64,000 nucleotides of DNA from JBMNCQ01 sp049366715 (GTDB lineage: Bacteria; Bacillota; Peptococcia; Peptococcales; BICA1-8): assembly GCA_049366715.1 (NCBI GenBank), contig JBMNCQ010000004.1, forward strand, positions 186,001-250,000. The letters are read 5' to 3'. Below are positions 9,494 through 18,084 of the stretch, one piece after another (the first letter of the stretch is position 1; every line of letters begins with the position of its first letter). The notes under the pieces were generated by a model. It saw nothing but the letters and a program-made list of their open reading frames with translations. It searched no databases and was not told the origin of the DNA. The position numbers and the translations under genes were made by a program.

Positions 9494-10015
9494 ATGAAGT
9501 TCTGGAGCAAGATTGGACAAATGATCGATTCTTTAAGTGAATTGTTAGGAAGATTGGGCTGGGTACTTGTCATTTATTGTATGTCCTTCGGATTATATGA
9601 TGTCATCATGAGATACCTGTTCAACAAACCCTCACTATGGATTGGAACAACGATTCAGTATGCTATGGTTTTATTGGCTTGTGTATCCGGGGCTTACGCC
9701 CTCAAAAATGATGCTTTTGTTAAACTAGATGTTTTTTATGCTAACTTTTCTCAGCGTACGAAAGCTCTTTGTGATATTGCTACCTATACCTTAACATTCT
9801 TATATCTATCGGTTTTAATCATTAAAGGTATCCAGGCAGCCCAGGCATCATTTGCTACCCGGCAGGTAACACCAACCGCTGTTCCCATACCCCTTTACCA
9901 TCTAAAGGCGCTCATACCTTTCGGCGCTTTCTGCGTACTGCTGGTGGCAACAAAAAAACTTGTTTTAGATATCCGGGCAGTAACCGGTGCGAGAAAAGAC
10001 AGTCCCAGTTGTTAA
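9494..10015 (+). CDS. dctQ: TRAP transporter small membrane subunit (DctQ family)
   Basis: A 173-residue protein with four hydrophobic segments, matching the DctQ small subunit that couples the binding protein to DctM. The motif YDVIMRYLFNKPSLW and the segment ACVSGAYALKNDAFVKLDVFY are typical. It follows dctP after 27 bases with an AGGAGGGGG site, so it belongs to the same transcript. A GC-rich hairpin lies 37 bases after the stop. Together 6895-10015 encode a complete three-gene TRAP system. Confidence 0.9.
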   Translation: MKFWSKIGQMIDSLSELLGRLGWVLVIYCMSFGLYDVIMRYLFNKPSLWIGTTIQYAMVLLACVSGAYALKNDAFVKLDVFYANFSQRTKALCDIATYTLTFLYLSVLIIKGIQAAQASFATRQVTPTAVPIPLYHLKALIPFGAFCVLLVATKKLVLDIRAVTGARKDSPSC

Positions 10016-10052
10016 ACAGTACCAAAAACGTTATCTCTGCTTAAAAGTGACA

Positions 10053-10104
10053 AGGGGCAGCTGCACAATGGATTAAGGATTCGTTGCCGGCAGCCCCTCT
10101 TTAT
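10053..10104 (+). terminator. Probable terminator after the first TRAP operon
   Basis: AGGGGC (10053-10058) pairs with GCCCCT (10093-10098), followed by CTTTATC. The inner bases can extend the stem in part. The T-run is short, so termination may be incomplete and the downstream two-component genes could be partly cotranscribed. Confidence 0.5.
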
Positions 10105-10226
10105 CAATTAAAATTGTATGCGAAACCACCAGGTGTGTAAACATTTACCATGTGGTATACTGATAATAACCGGCCTGTCTAAGAAAAATTGTTTAAATAA
10201 TACTTTCTTGATATGGAGATGAGGTA

Positions 10227-11462
10227 ATGCCTTATCACGATATTGATCTGCTTCACTATCTGGAACAGGATAAAATGCTGAAGATTATCGAAAGCTTTAA
10301 TAATGCAACAGGTATAGCAATTAATATCAATGATAAACTAGGTTTCCCCCTGGTTGAGCACAACTATTTTACCGGTTTTTGTCACACAATCAGAAATTGC
10401 CGGCAAGGTCTGCGCCAGTGTATTGAATCAAATGCGACTATTGGATACCAGTCAGCGAACAACGGCCAGTTAGCAATCTCAACCTGTCATGCCGGAGTAG
10501 GTCTGATGGCTTTACCGATTATCGTTGAAAAAGCTTATTTAGGCTCTATTACTTGTTGCCAGCTTCATCTCCAGCCTCCTTCCACCGGAATGCTGGAGAA
10601 ATTATTAAAAGTTACGGCTCCCTGGGGCTTAGGAGAGGAACGCCTGACTAACCTATTTAATCATATTCATGTGATTAGTTACGAAAAATGTCTGGCAGTT
10701 TCTAATCTCATGCAGCTTGTTATTAACTATATAGCGGAGCTGGTCTGCCGGGCCAAAAAGCAGGAAGGACAATTTCAGGAGAAGCTGAGCACCATTATTG
10801 AAGCGAAAGCAAGAACAGAGCTGGAAACACGACTCCGCCTGGCCAGATTAAAGAACCTGCAATCCCAGCTCCAACCCCATTTTCTTTTTAATACCCTTAA
10901 TACCCTAACCAGCTTATTAACTTTAGATAAGAATGACAGCGCCCTTGATGTGGTGTACTCTTTTTCTGAAATCCTGAGATATAATCTTGACCGGGCAGGT
11001 GATCTTGTGACATTACAAGAGGAATTAAAAAATGCCGAAAACTATCTGAAGATTAAAAGGGCCAGATATGATGATAAAATCAGCTATAGTTTTAACATTC
11101 ATCCCGGTCTGTTAAATATCAAACTTCCTTATTTAAGCCTGCAGCCCCTTATTGAAAATGCCTTCATTCACGGCTTAGAGCCGAAAAAAGATAAAGGTTA
11201 TATTCACATCTCCACGAAGACAGCACCAAACCATTTAGAAATAACAGTAGAAGATAACGGAGTCGGCTTACCTGAAAGGTTAACCGAAGACTTTCCCCAT
11301 CTAGAGTCCGCAGAAAATGACGATTGCAGGGGCTTAACTAATGTACATGCCCGGCTACAGCTTTGCTTCGGAATTGATTTTGGCGTAAGACTTTCTGCAT
11401 TACCGGGCATCACACGGGTTTCACTAATTCTTCCGGCCATGGAGGAGGAACATATATGTTAG
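10227..11462 (+). CDS. PocR-domain sensor histidine kinase (LytS/YesM-type)
   Basis: A soluble 411-residue sensor kinase without membrane segments. Residues about 8-180 form a PocR ligand-binding domain (LEQDKMLKIIESFNNATGI, with several conserved Cys), then a coiled coil, a His_kinase domain with the phosphoacceptor in QPHFLFNTLNTL, and a GHKL ATPase with N-box LIENAFIHGLEP and G-box VEDNGVGLP. PocR domains are known to sense small metabolites in microcompartment regulons. Its stop overlaps the start of the response regulator, so they form a pair. A possible extended -10 (TGGTATACT, 10153-10161) lies upstream. A ligand related to taurine catabolism is inferred from context. Confidence 0.88.
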   Translation: MPYHDIDLLHYLEQDKMLKIIESFNNATGIAININDKLGFPLVEHNYFTGFCHTIRNCRQGLRQCIESNATIGYQSANNGQLAISTCHAGVGLMALPIIVEKAYLGSITCCQLHLQPPSTGMLEKLLKVTAPWGLGEERLTNLFNHIHVISYEKCLAVSNLMQLVINYIAELVCRAKKQEGQFQEKLSTIIEAKARTELETRLRLARLKNLQSQLQPHFLFNTLNTLTSLLTLDKNDSALDVVYSFSEILRYNLDRAGDLVTLQEELKNAENYLKIKRARYDDKISYSFNIHPGLLNIKLPYLSLQPLIENAFIHGLEPKKDKGYIHISTKTAPNHLEITVEDNGVGLPERLTEDFPHLESAENDDCRGLTNVHARLQLCFGIDFGVRLSALPGITRVSLILPAMEEEHIC

Positions 11463-12229
11463 ACCTGTTAATCGTAGATGATGAATATCTAGAAAGAATG
11501 GTCCTCAAGCACCACATTGAAAAAGACCCTTCCCTGCGCATAAAAATAGTAGGTGAAGCAGCCAGCGGCCGGGAAGCAATCGCAATGTTTCTTAAAGCAA
11601 ATCCCGTTATTATTTTAATGGATATTAAAATGCCTGAATTAGACGGCTTGCAAACAGCGGAGATTATCAAACAGCATAATAGTGCCGTTGAAATAATATT
11701 TATCACCGCTTACAGCTATTTTTCTTATGCCAAAGAAGCAATTAAGGTCAGACCGGCTGATTATTTATTAAAACCTGTCAGACCTGCCGAATTATATGCA
11801 AGCATCAGAAAAGCGATACAATTTACGGAAGAAAGAAAAGCTGCTAAGTTAACCGCTGCCCAACACCATGACTTACCTACAGCAGCACAATTAGATGAGA
11901 ATTTTTTAATCGGCCAAATTAAAAATTACATTGCCAATAACTTCAAAAATAAAATTACCCTTGACGAATTGGCTCAGATTGTTCATTATAACCCTTCCTA
12001 TATCAGCAGCCTATTTAAAAAAACCACAGGTTTAGGCATTAACGATTACATAACCAATATTAGGATAGATGAAGCTAAGATACTGCTTGTCGATACCGAC
12101 AAATCCATTGATGATATTGCCGCTTTCGTGGGCCTGAGCAACAATAGTTATATAACTTATTTATTTAAGAAAAGCTGCGGCATTACTCCCTCTGCATACC
12201 GCAGGCTATATACCAAGGTTAAAAAATAG
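11456..12229 (+). CDS. Response regulator, REC-AraC (YesN-like)
   Basis: A 257-residue response regulator. The receiver domain (1-120) has the acidic pair DD at 8-9, phosphoacceptor Asp56 in LMDIKMPELDG and a conserved Lys in LLKPVRP. The C-terminal 100 residues are an AraC/XylS DNA-binding domain with two helix-turn-helix units (LDELAQIVHYNPSYISSLF and IDDIAAFVGLSNNSYITYLF). It overlaps the kinase gene by seven bases. It ends six bases before the convergent end of a second PocR kinase, which has no regulator of its own, so this protein may serve both. Confidence 0.92.
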   Translation: MLDLLIVDDEYLERMVLKHHIEKDPSLRIKIVGEAASGREAIAMFLKANPVIILMDIKMPELDGLQTAEIIKQHNSAVEIIFITAYSYFSYAKEAIKVRPADYLLKPVRPAELYASIRKAIQFTEERKAAKLTAAQHHDLPTAAQLDENFLIGQIKNYIANNFKNKITLDELAQIVHYNPSYISSLFKKTTGLGINDYITNIRIDEAKILLVDTDKSIDDIAAFVGLSNNSYITYLFKKSCGITPSAYRRLYTKVKK

Positions 12230-12234
12230 CCCGC

Positions 12235-13461
12235 CTACCCGTCTCTGCCCGGCGGCAGTATCAATTTTACTTGCGTCTTTGCGCCGTCTCTGGAGAGTTT
12301 AATTCCATAATCCGGTCCGAAACAGAGCTTTAAGCGTCTATGGACATTAAGCAAGCCGATGCTCTGTTTTTGCAGCGTCTCCTCCACATACCGGGGGAAA
12401 TTTTCCAGTAGTTTTGGCGGAAATCCCTTCCCATTATCTTCGACGGTAATCTCAATCCGGTCCGCTAAGGATTGGGCACGAATGAAAATATATCCTTTAT
12501 TTTCCTGGGGCTCAATTCCATGGATACAAGCGTTTTCCACCAGCGGCTGTAAAATTAGATAAGGCAGCTCCGTACTCAGTAAATTTTCTTCGATATCGAA
12601 TTTATAGTTAACTTTTTCTCCAAACCTTAATTTTTTAATATGCAAATAATTTTCCACATTGCGGATCTCTTCCTGCAAAGTAACAAGACCTTCCGATCTG
12701 TCCAGATTGTATCTTAATATTTCGGAAATTGAATAAACCACATCAAGAGCTTCCTTATTCTTGTTTAATAAGATTAAAACAGATAATGTATTTAATGTAT
12801 TAAATAAAAAATGCGGCTGTATTTGGTCCTGCAGATTCTTCAACTCCGCAAAACGGACACTGTTTTCCAACTCAGTTTTATTTTTGGCCTCGATAATATT
12901 ATCCATTTTTTCCCTGAATTGCCCTGCTTGCTTTTTCGTGCGGAAATTTAATTCCGCAATATAATTAACAATGAGCTGGATAAGATTGGATATGGCAGAA
13001 CACTTTTCCGGACTGATGACATTAATACCTTGAAAGGTTTCCACAAGCCGCCGGGAATCAAGCCCCAAATCCTTGGTTACCCTCAGCATTTTTGCCACGG
13101 CTTTTTCATCCGGTGCCTGTAAGTGTATCTGACAACACGTAATCGAACCTAAAAACAGACCGTCGATTATTATCGGCATGGCCATGAGTAAAGCTCCCGT
13201 ATGACAAGGGGAAACAGCGATTTGACCTTTATTAGCAGAATGAAATCCGATGGCCGCATTAGATTCGATACAGCGTTTCAGCCCTTTTTCCGTTGAGCGG
13301 ATATCCTTGCAAAATCCGGTAAAGTAATTATGTTCCACTAAAGGAAACCCTAAATTATCATTAATATCTATGGTGATCCCGGTCGCTTTATTGAAGCTTT
13401 CAATAATCTGCAGCATCTTATCATTTTCCAGATAGTTAAGGAGTTCCGGGCGTTCGTTCAT
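12235..13461 (-). CDS. PocR-domain sensor histidine kinase, paralogue of 10227-11462
   Basis: A 408-residue soluble kinase with the same architecture as the convergent plus-strand kinase: PocR domain (LENDKMLQIIESFNKATGI), phosphoacceptor His in QPHFLFNTLNTL, N-box LVENACIHGIEP and G-box VEDNGKGFP. The two proteins are alike along their whole length, so they arose by duplication and inversion. No separate response regulator is encoded next to it. It follows an M20 hydrolase gene on the same strand after 39 bases and may be cotranscribed with that gene. The two sensors could read two related ligands and feed one regulator; this is inference. Confidence 0.87.
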   Translation of the reverse strand: MNERPELLNYLENDKMLQIIESFNKATGITIDINDNLGFPLVEHNYFTGFCKDIRSTEKGLKRCIESNAAIGFHSANKGQIAVSPCHTGALLMAMPIIIDGLFLGSITCCQIHLQAPDEKAVAKMLRVTKDLGLDSRRLVETFQGINVISPEKCSAISNLIQLIVNYIAELNFRTKKQAGQFREKMDNIIEAKNKTELENSVRFAELKNLQDQIQPHFLFNTLNTLSVLILLNKNKEALDVVYSISEILRYNLDRSEGLVTLQEEIRNVENYLHIKKLRFGEKVNYKFDIEENLLSTELPYLILQPLVENACIHGIEPQENKGYIFIRAQSLADRIEITVEDNGKGFPPKLLENFPRYVEETLQKQSIGLLNVHRRLKLCFGPDYGIKLSRDGAKTQVKLILPPGRDG

Positions 13462-13500
13462 ACTAACACCTCTTCTGCTTTAAAAAGAATATTCTCAAAA

Positions 13501-14694
13501 TTACAGCCAATTTAACATAGCGGCAAGATACACCTGAGAAGCCTTAAACAGTTCGGCAATTGCTACCTTCTCATTTTCTTTGTAGGCACTCTCCTGAAGA
13601 TTTCCCGGCCCGATTATTACCCCGTCAATGCCGGCTCTGCGGTATATTGTACATTCCGCTGTAGCCACATAGCCCGAATAAACAGGGGTAATACCTGCCG
13701 CCAAACAGGATTGAACAAGAATACCGACTAATTTATCATCTTGACTTATTTCCCAGGGTTCCCGTCTTTCCAGCTCACGTATTTCTGCATGGAAGTCCGG
13801 TATTTCCTTTTTTATTTCCGCAAAAATGCTGTGCATTTCCTGCCAGATATCATCAGGCGTCTGACCGGGTATTAACCTGACATCGACATTTAGTGTGCAG
13901 CTATCGGGAATAATCCCTTTGGCATCACCACCTTGAATCATTGTTGTCTGCCAAAAGGAATCCCCCAGACTAGGGTGCTTTTGCTGGGAAAAGGAATGGG
14001 TTTCCATCTTCGTCATTAGTTTTAAGGCTCTGTGAATAGCATTGATCCCTGCACCTTTTACCGAAGCATGGCCTGTTTGTCCAAAAACGGTAACCTCGGC
14101 CCACATCCTGCCTTTGCTGCATATCTGTATCTCCAGGTTGGTCGGTTCACAGCAAATTACCCGTTCCACCCCGGCAATCAGCGGTGTGCCGAGCAGCCTT
14201 TTCGCCCCGGACATTAAATTCTCCTCATCAACGGTAGCCGCCAGAATAATATCTCCTTTCGGCTGTATTTTGTGAGAAGAAAGGGTTGCCATGGCCACCA
14301 TTGCCGCAGCTAATCCTCCTTTGGCGTCCGTGGCCCCCCTGCCATATAAATAACCGTCACTGATGGCCCCGGAAAATGGTTCCGCCTCCCAGCGTTTTGC
14401 TTCATAAGAACTGACAGGTACGACATCCATATGACTGGAAAAGAGAATCGGCCTGGCCTTACCTTGGCCCGGCAGCCGGGCTACAACATTATATCTCCCC
14501 GGAAAAACCTCCTGAACCGACGTCTTAATCCCCTTATCCTCCATATAATTCTTTACATACCGGCCCACCTTACTCTCGTTGCCCGGAGGGTTAATGCTGG
14601 GTATTTGCACCAGCTTCCGGGTTACCCTAATCAGCTCATTAATATCAATCAGATTAATGGCTTTGCCGATTTTACCATCAAAGCTCCCCATCAT
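13501..14694 (-). CDS. M20-family amidohydrolase with altered active-site residues
   Basis: A 397-residue protein of the ArgE/DapE/CPG2 metallo-amidohydrolase family. The metal and catalytic segments SSHMDVVPV, GRGATDAKGG, VDEEN and CEPTNLE are present. However, the C-terminal metal-binding His that the family has before ENE is a Tyr here (SAYKENE), while the paralogue at 21257 keeps it (AVHMENE). The nearby SDG is also changed to AEC. It may therefore have changed specificity or metal use, or be inactive. It lies downstream of tpa after a 600-base structured gap and upstream of the second PocR kinase. A role in releasing taurine or beta-alanine from an N-acyl conjugate is a hypothesis. Confidence 0.85.
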   Translation of the reverse strand: MMGSFDGKIGKAINLIDINELIRVTRKLVQIPSINPPGNESKVGRYVKNYMEDKGIKTSVQEVFPGRYNVVARLPGQGKARPILFSSHMDVVPVSSYEAKRWEAEPFSGAISDGYLYGRGATDAKGGLAAAMVAMATLSSHKIQPKGDIILAATVDEENLMSGAKRLLGTPLIAGVERVICCEPTNLEIQICSKGRMWAEVTVFGQTGHASVKGAGINAIHRALKLMTKMETHSFSQQKHPSLGDSFWQTTMIQGGDAKGIIPDSCTLNVDVRLIPGQTPDDIWQEMHSIFAEIKKEIPDFHAEIRELERREPWEISQDDKLVGILVQSCLAAGITPVYSGYVATAECTIYRRAGIDGVIIGPGNLQESAYKENEKVAIAELFKASQVYLAAMLNWL

Positions 14695-14838
14695 TATATC
14701 ACCTTCTAAACAATATTCTATACTAAGGCCTCATACGGTAAAAATTAAGTAAAAAATAATATCCAGAATCATTGTAACAAATACTAAGTTTATTTCCAAA
14801 AAAAATGTTACTTTTCTCTACTGCCGGCACTACAATAC

Positions 14839-14869
14839 AAAAACCCCTCCATCTCTTACCATAGAGGGG
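14839..14869 (-). terminator. Intrinsic terminator, minus strand
   Basis: On the minus strand CCCCTC and GAGGGG form a stem (loop about 14 bases) followed by five T. It ends transcripts coming from tpa or from the candidate structured RNA, before the M20 gene at 14694. It could instead be the switchable terminator of a leader. Confidence 0.7.
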
Positions 14870-15258
14870 CAATAAGCGATTAATCGTCTCAACTTCGCTC
14901 AGCGTATTTTGTAACAGCTTTCATCTTAATTAAAGGGCTTTAAGCCCATCTTATTGTTACAATTTTACCCTTCTCTAAAAGGTTATGTCCGTAAATTATC
15001 CTGCATTAGCCCGGGAAAATTTAACTTGCAGCAGTTTCCATTAAAGTGCTCCTTTCCGGAGGGCTTATAGCAGCTAAACCACCCAGTGCCAGGAAAGAAG
15101 CCGTTGGAAAACACATCTTATTTTACGTTTTCCTCTTGCTCTGTTCCTTTTTAGCAGGGTGGGTGGTTTAACTCTCTTTTTCTCACGGGCATGCCGGTTT
15201 TCTGATCATGCCCGGCCTGTTTCGGAGGGCGATGCTTAGCTTTTCGCTAAGCATCTTT
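14839..15258 (-). ncRNA. Candidate structured RNA in the tpa-M20 intergenic region
   Basis: The 597-base gap has no open frame I trust but is crowded with inverted repeats, read on the minus strand: a 10-bp hairpin GATGCTTAGC/GCTAAGCATC (15232-15256), CGGGCATG/CATGCCCG (about 15186-15213), a long-range 10-bp helix TAAACCACCC/GGGTGGTTTA (about 15166-15175 with 15075-15084) enclosing GGAAAAC/GTTTTCC, the palindrome GGGCTTTAAGCCC (about 14935-14947), and finally an intrinsic terminator. This density and the final terminator suggest a stable RNA, or a leader controlling the M20 gene. I compared it by eye with T-box, cobalamin, SAM, TPP, glycine and guanidine riboswitches and found no convincing match. 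Confidence 0.45.
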
Positions 15259-15291
15259 CAATAAAGAGGAGACTATTTCTTAAAAATCATT

Positions 15292-16701
15292 TTAGTTACT
15301 AAACTTCTCCAGGGAATTTTTTATTGCTGTAATGATCTCGTCAATCTCATCCTTTGTGACAATAAGAGCCGGCGCCAGGTTAATGATATTGTTTTGATTA
15401 GTAAAACTCCGGTTTGTTCTCCCGACTAAAACACCCTGGGCAGTGATGTCCCCGATAATCTGACCAATAAATGCTTCACTTACAGGGACTTTTGTTTCTT
15501 TATTTTCAACGAGCTCGATACCGGCAAACAGACCTACCCCTCTGACATCCCCTACAATGGAGAATTGTTTAAATTCCCGCAAATTGTCTAACAGGTATTG
15601 CCCCATTTTAGCACTGTTTTCACAAAGTTTTTCATCCTCAATGATCCTAATGTTCTCCAAACCGGCGGCAAAACCACCGGCGCAGCCGCCGTAAGTACTG
15701 ATATCCCTGAAGTATGCCAATTTATCGGCAGGATCATTATAAAAAGCATTGAACACTTCTTCTTTAGCCATTGTTACCGACAGGGGCATATAGGAACTTG
15801 CTGTCCCTTTAGCCATTGTGACGATATCCGGGTCGACATCATAATGCTCATGGCCAAACATTTTACCTGTTCTGCCAAAACCGCAGACAACCTCATCCAT
15901 AATTAAGAGGGCATCATACTTTTTACAAATTTCCTGCAGGATGGGATAATACTCCTTTACCGGCGGGATTATACCGCCACCGGCCGTAATGGGTTCTACA
16001 AACACTGCCCCAACGGTATCGGGGCCCTCTTTTAAGATTATTTCTTCCACTGCCCGGGCACAAGCAATGTCACATTGCGGATAGGTTTGGCCAAAATGAC
16101 ACCGGTAACAGCAGGCATGGGGAAATTCAATAAATCCCGGGACAAACGGACCAAAGTCGGCTCTTCTTTCTTCCTGGCCTGTGGCGCTTAATGCTGCGAG
16201 AGTTGTACCATGGTAGTCTTTATTGCGGTACAAAATTTTAATTTTTTCCTTGTCCGGATATTTTAATCTAAAGGACTGGCGTACCATTTTGAAGGCTTTT
16301 TCATTGGCCTCGGAGCCGCTGTTAGAATAGTAAACTTTTTGGAGCCTGGGTAAAAATTCCCTTAATTTTTGCGCATACTTGATTGCAGGGATATTCCCGG
16401 CCGTACCTGCATAATAAGGCATTATCTTTAACTGCCGGTAGACAGCCTCAGCCATGCTTTCCCTTCCATAGCCTACGTTAACACACCAAACCCCGCCGGA
16501 AACGGCATCTAAATATTCTCTGCCTTTAATATCCTTAACCCGTAAGCCATTACCCTCTACAACAATCATCGGGTCCACATTTTCAAATACTTTATGCTGC
16601 ATTAAATGATGCCACAAATTTTCTTTATCCTGCGAGATCATTTCTGCGGGATCGTAATTAAAAAATTCTTCCAGATAATCGCTCTTAATATTAAGAACCA
16701 T
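15292..16701 (-). CDS. tpa: Taurine-pyruvate aminotransferase
   Basis: A 469-residue class III PLP aminotransferase. It converts taurine and pyruvate to sulfoacetaldehyde and L-alanine. PLP-binding features are SNSGSEANEKAFK (126-138), DEVVCGFGRTGK with Asp269, and Lys298 in TMAKGTASS. The segments NLWHHLMQHK, SGGVWCVNVGYGR, the Cys-rich loop CCYRCHFGQTYPQC and YFRDISTYGGC resemble the taurine-pyruvate enzymes of taurine-respiring bacteria as I remember them. Alanine dehydrogenase is encoded 45 bases upstream and would regenerate pyruvate. The isethionate lyase system in the same window supports the assignment. Activity with beta-alanine or hypotaurine is possible. A TAGGAGG-like site precedes the ATG at 16701. 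Confidence 0.85.
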   Translation of the reverse strand: MVLNIKSDYLEEFFNYDPAEMISQDKENLWHHLMQHKVFENVDPMIVVEGNGLRVKDIKGREYLDAVSGGVWCVNVGYGRESMAEAVYRQLKIMPYYAGTAGNIPAIKYAQKLREFLPRLQKVYYSNSGSEANEKAFKMVRQSFRLKYPDKEKIKILYRNKDYHGTTLAALSATGQEERRADFGPFVPGFIEFPHACCYRCHFGQTYPQCDIACARAVEEIILKEGPDTVGAVFVEPITAGGGIIPPVKEYYPILQEICKKYDALLIMDEVVCGFGRTGKMFGHEHYDVDPDIVTMAKGTASSYMPLSVTMAKEEVFNAFYNDPADKLAYFRDISTYGGCAGGFAAGLENIRIIEDEKLCENSAKMGQYLLDNLREFKQFSIVGDVRGVGLFAGIELVENKETKVPVSEAFIGQIIGDITAQGVLVGRTNRSFTNQNNIINLAPALIVTKDEIDEIITAIKNSLEKFSN

Positions 16702-16746
16702 TGGTTTACCTCCTTAATTTTTGTTTTTTAGATAATCAGTCGCCTT

Positions 16747-17862
16747 TTACAAAGCTTCTCCGAGGGGTACATATGGTAGATTATGCGCTTCAGCAACTGC
16801 TTTGTAGGTAATTTTACCGTTAATGACATTGACACCCCTGGCTAAAGCCTGATCTTCCTCAATGGCCCTCCGCCAGCCTTTATTGGCAATATCAAGGGCA
16901 TAGGGAAGTGTTGCATTTGTTAAAGCAAAGGCCGAAGTACGGGCAACCGCTCCGGGCATGTTAGCCACGGAATAATGGATAACACCGAATTTTTCATAAG
17001 TAGGTTCGCTATGCGTTGTTACCCTGTCAATGGTCTCAACGGAGCCGCCCTGATCAATAGCTACATCGACAATAACCGAACCCGGCTGCATTGCTTTAAC
17101 CATATCCTCCGTCACCAGACGAGGTGCCCGGGCTCCGGGAATTAATACCGCACCTACCAGTAAATCTGCCGCCTGAACTGCCTGGGCAATATTAAAGCTA
17201 TTAGACATCAGGGTTTTTATTTTACTTCCGAAGATGTCGTCCAGATATCTCATTCTATCGATACTTTTCTCAATTATGGTTACATCCGCTCCCAAACCAA
17301 TAGCCATTTTAGCGGCATTTGTTCCCACGATTCCACCGCCTACAATAACAACCTTGGCAGCGGGGACACCGGGGACACCCCCTAAAAGAACTCCCTTGCC
17401 GCCTTTGGGTTTCTCTAAAAACTGTACCCCTACTTGAATGGACATACGCCCGGCTACTTCACTCATCGGTGTTAAAAGAGGCAAACTATTATCGGCAGGT
17501 TGAACAGTTTCGTAAGCGATGGATACTATTTTTTTATCCATCAGCATTCTCGTCAATGCAAGTTCCGGTGCTAAATGCAGATATGTAAATAGTATCTGCT
17601 TCTCTTTAAATAACGGAAATTCTTCCGGCAGCGGCTCTTTTACTTTCATGATCAGATCTGCTTCTTGAAAGACGGAAACCGCATCCGGCAGCAATCGGGC
17701 CCCGGCAGCAAGGTATACCGCATCGGTTATGCCGCTTCCGATTCCTGCTGATTCTTCCAGCACTACCTTATGACCGCTCTTTACAAAACTTTGCACCCCT
17801 GCCGGAGTGATGGCAACCCTATTTTCATTGTTTTTGATTTCTTTCGGTACACCTATTATCAA
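16747..17862 (-). CDS. ald: Alanine dehydrogenase
   Basis: NAD-dependent L-alanine dehydrogenase of 371 residues, the normal length. The substrate residues Lys75 (MKVKEP) and His96 (TYLHLAP) are at their textbook positions, the Rossmann motif is VVIVGGGIVGTNAAKMA, and VDVAIDQGG carries the catalytic Asp. It oxidises the alanine formed by Tpa back to pyruvate, releasing ammonium and NADH, and so closes the transamination cycle. It lies 45 bases upstream of tpa and begins the ald-tpa transcript. The upstream region (17906-18041) is a copy of the region before the second M20 gene, suggesting shared control. Confidence 0.95.
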   Translation of the reverse strand: MIIGVPKEIKNNENRVAITPAGVQSFVKSGHKVVLEESAGIGSGITDAVYLAAGARLLPDAVSVFQEADLIMKVKEPLPEEFPLFKEKQILFTYLHLAPELALTRMLMDKKIVSIAYETVQPADNSLPLLTPMSEVAGRMSIQVGVQFLEKPKGGKGVLLGGVPGVPAAKVVIVGGGIVGTNAAKMAIGLGADVTIIEKSIDRMRYLDDIFGSKIKTLMSNSFNIAQAVQAADLLVGAVLIPGARAPRLVTEDMVKAMQPGSVIVDVAIDQGGSVETIDRVTTHSEPTYEKFGVIHYSVANMPGAVARTSAFALTNATLPYALDIANKGWRRAIEEDQALARGVNVINGKITYKAVAEAHNLPYVPLGEAL

Positions 17863-17905
17863 GTTAACTCCTCCAGTACTTTTAATAGATTATTCATTCC
17901 TTTTC

Positions 17906-18041
17906 CGCGTATTCATTCGCCTAAAGTTTAACATAAACAGAGTTCGTAACCTTAACATAAAGCTTTAATTTTATTTGCAATTTCTATGGCTGATTTCACA
18001 TAAATTTATATTTTCTTTGAAAATAATTAAAATTTATAGAA
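17906..18041 (-). promoter_or_regulatory. Upstream region of ald, duplicated before the second M20 gene (copy 1)
   Basis: About 135 bases upstream of ald align nearly end to end with 22491-22622, upstream of the M20-symporter-mmsA group. Shared blocks include TTCATTYGCCTAAA, CATAACCTTAA-like, TTGCAATTTCTATGG and ATTAAAATTTATAGA. On the minus strand both copies keep TTGCAA, 17 bases, then TGTTAA or TATTAA, a plausible weak -35/-10 pair. Conservation between copies implies a common promoter and operator. Confidence 0.65.
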
Positions 18042-18084
18042 CAATGGTATTTACCGCTTCCCGTCTTTTGGCTATGCTCCCCGG

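Noticed and set aside
14960..15200. T-box or cobalamin riboswitch, because of GGGTGG and CCACCC segments
   Set aside because: The T-box core TGGNACCGCG and the B12-box wording are absent, and the segments pair with each other in a long-range helix.
17906..18041. Sigma-54 promoter upstream of ald around TTGCAA
   Set aside because: The -12 GC is present but the -24 GG is missing in both copies of the duplicated region.
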